From positions 1 to 5,316 of the forward strand of contig JAKJFK010000124.1 in NCBI GenBank assembly GCA_022704925.1: a stretch of 5,316 bases of DNA, in the 5' to 3' direction. Positions within the stretch are counted from its first letter, which is position 1, and each line of letters starts with the position of its first letter. This DNA comes from a candidate division TA06 bacterium. Lineage in GTDB: Bacteria; Ratteibacteria; UBA8468; MWAK01. Below the pieces are notes generated by a model that did no database searches, had not been told where the DNA came from, and saw nothing but the letters and a program-made list of their open reading frames with translations. Position numbers and translations under genes: made by a program. Of this stretch, positions 4,787-5,316 are shown one piece after another.

Positions 4787-5293
4787 ATGAGGAGCATCAC
4801 CATTCACGGCCGGCCGGTTCCTTTGGCTGGAGAAGGAGTCAAGGCGGGCCAGGAGGCGCCTGATTTCACGGTGGTCGATCCCAACCACCGGGTGATTTCC
4901 CTCAAGGAGTTCAAGGGACGCATCAAGATCATCGCCTCGGTCCTTTCCGTGGACTCGCCGGTCTGCAACCTCGAGATCCGCCATTTGAACCAGGCGGCGG
5001 CCGGTTTCGAGGCCGACACCATGTTCATCTTCGTTTCGATGGACCTTCCCTTTGCCCAGCGGCGCTTCTGCCAGGCCAACGCGATCAACCGGATGAAGTG
5101 CTTCTCCGACTACCGCAAGGCCGATTTCGGCCTCAAGTACGGGGTCCTGATCGAGGAGTCGCGCCTCCTGGCCCGGGCCTTTTTCGTGCTGGACCGGAAT
5201 GACCGGATCCATTATTGCCAGTATGTCCCGGAACTTACCCAGCCGCCGGATTACGATGCCCTGCTGGAATCACTGAGGTCGATGGCCGGCTGA
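4787..5293 (+). CDS. tpx: Thiol peroxidase, atypical 2-Cys peroxiredoxin (Tpx)
   Basis: Tpx reduces hydrogen and organic peroxides using thioredoxin; E. coli Tpx is periplasmic-associated, but no signal peptide is seen here. From the ATG at 4787 the product is 168 aa, the usual size. The N-terminal ITIHGRPVPL hairpin, AGQEAPDFTVV (20-30) and the peroxidatic site SVDSPVC with Cys60 are followed by SMDLPFAQRRFC with the resolving Cys95. SDYRKADFGLKYGVLI (107-122), the active-site Arg130 in LLARAFFVLD and YVPELTQPPDYDALL (146-160) complete the family pattern. Position 57, usually Thr three residues before the peroxidatic Cys, is Ser, which keeps the hydroxyl. Cys105 and Cys144 are additional. 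It follows the DUF1614 gene by 36 bp and is probably co-transcribed with it. No intrinsic terminator is visible in the 23 bp that remain. Confidence 0.95.
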   Translation: MRSITIHGRPVPLAGEGVKAGQEAPDFTVVDPNHRVISLKEFKGRIKIIASVLSVDSPVCNLEIRHLNQAAAGFEADTMFIFVSMDLPFAQRRFCQANAINRMKCFSDYRKADFGLKYGVLIEESRLLARAFFVLDRNDRIHYCQYVPELTQPPDYDALLESLRSMAG

Positions 5294-5316
5294 TCGGCCG
5301 GGCTGAGAATCGTACG

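Noticed and set aside
4094-5212. Long minus-strand open frame opposite the DUF1614 and tpx genes
   Set aside because: It spans two well-supported genes and their spacer; the His/Gln/Asp/Arg-rich product is typical of an antisense shadow.
5284-5299. GGCCG/CGGCC stem around the tpx stop as a terminator
   Set aside because: Short stem, no T-run after it, and similar GGCC/CCGG words are frequent throughout this GC-rich window.

Overview
The window is GC-rich bacterial chromosome. It carries two divergent housekeeping gene blocks, a tRNA gene, an unusual palindrome-rich intergenic segment and the start of one more gene at the left edge. The sequence does not settle the taxon. A PyrR-type regulator with GC-rich coding sequence and a DUF1614 membrane protein would fit an uncultured Gram-negative lineage (Desulfobacterota-like or a candidate phylum), but that is inference.

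Left edge (1-219, minus): the first 57 codons of an excisionase/MerR-like helix-turn-helix protein. Upstream of it lie a strong ribosome binding site and a near-consensus sigma70 promoter set in an AT-rich island that contrasts with the rest of the window.

Intergenic segment (220-651): no credible gene. The right two thirds is packed with palindromes. It contains a direct copy of the 3' tail of the neighbouring tRNA-Gln gene (368-385), an inverted, 4-nt-interrupted copy of the same tail (610-629), three small hairpins and two adjacent hairpins with related 10-bp arms (528-603). This is the most unusual part of the window. It looks like a small non-coding element or remnant at a tRNA attachment-type site.

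tRNA-Gln(TTG) lies at 652-722, minus. Upstream of it, on the same strand, is a compact nucleotide-synthesis block read leftwards from 3910: pyrR (uracil-sensing regulator/uracil phosphoribosyltransferase), pyrB (aspartate carbamoyltransferase) and purH (last two steps of IMP synthesis). One promoter in front of pyrR could drive all three, coupling an early step of UMP synthesis to the final steps of IMP synthesis. That promoter sits so close to the pyrR GTG that the message may be nearly leaderless, leaving no room for a PyrR-responsive attenuator ahead of the operon.

On the plus strand, reading away from pyrR, are a DUF1614 multi-pass membrane protein (4088-4750) and an atypical 2-Cys thiol peroxidase, Tpx (4787-5293), probably co-transcribed. 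A 22-codon ORF with a better ribosome binding site overlaps the start of the DUF1614 gene and may be a leader peptide. I find no CRISPR array, transposase, rRNA or clear new multi-gene system. The novelty candidates are the tRNA-flanked palindrome cluster, the possible leaderless pyr operon and its mixed gene content.
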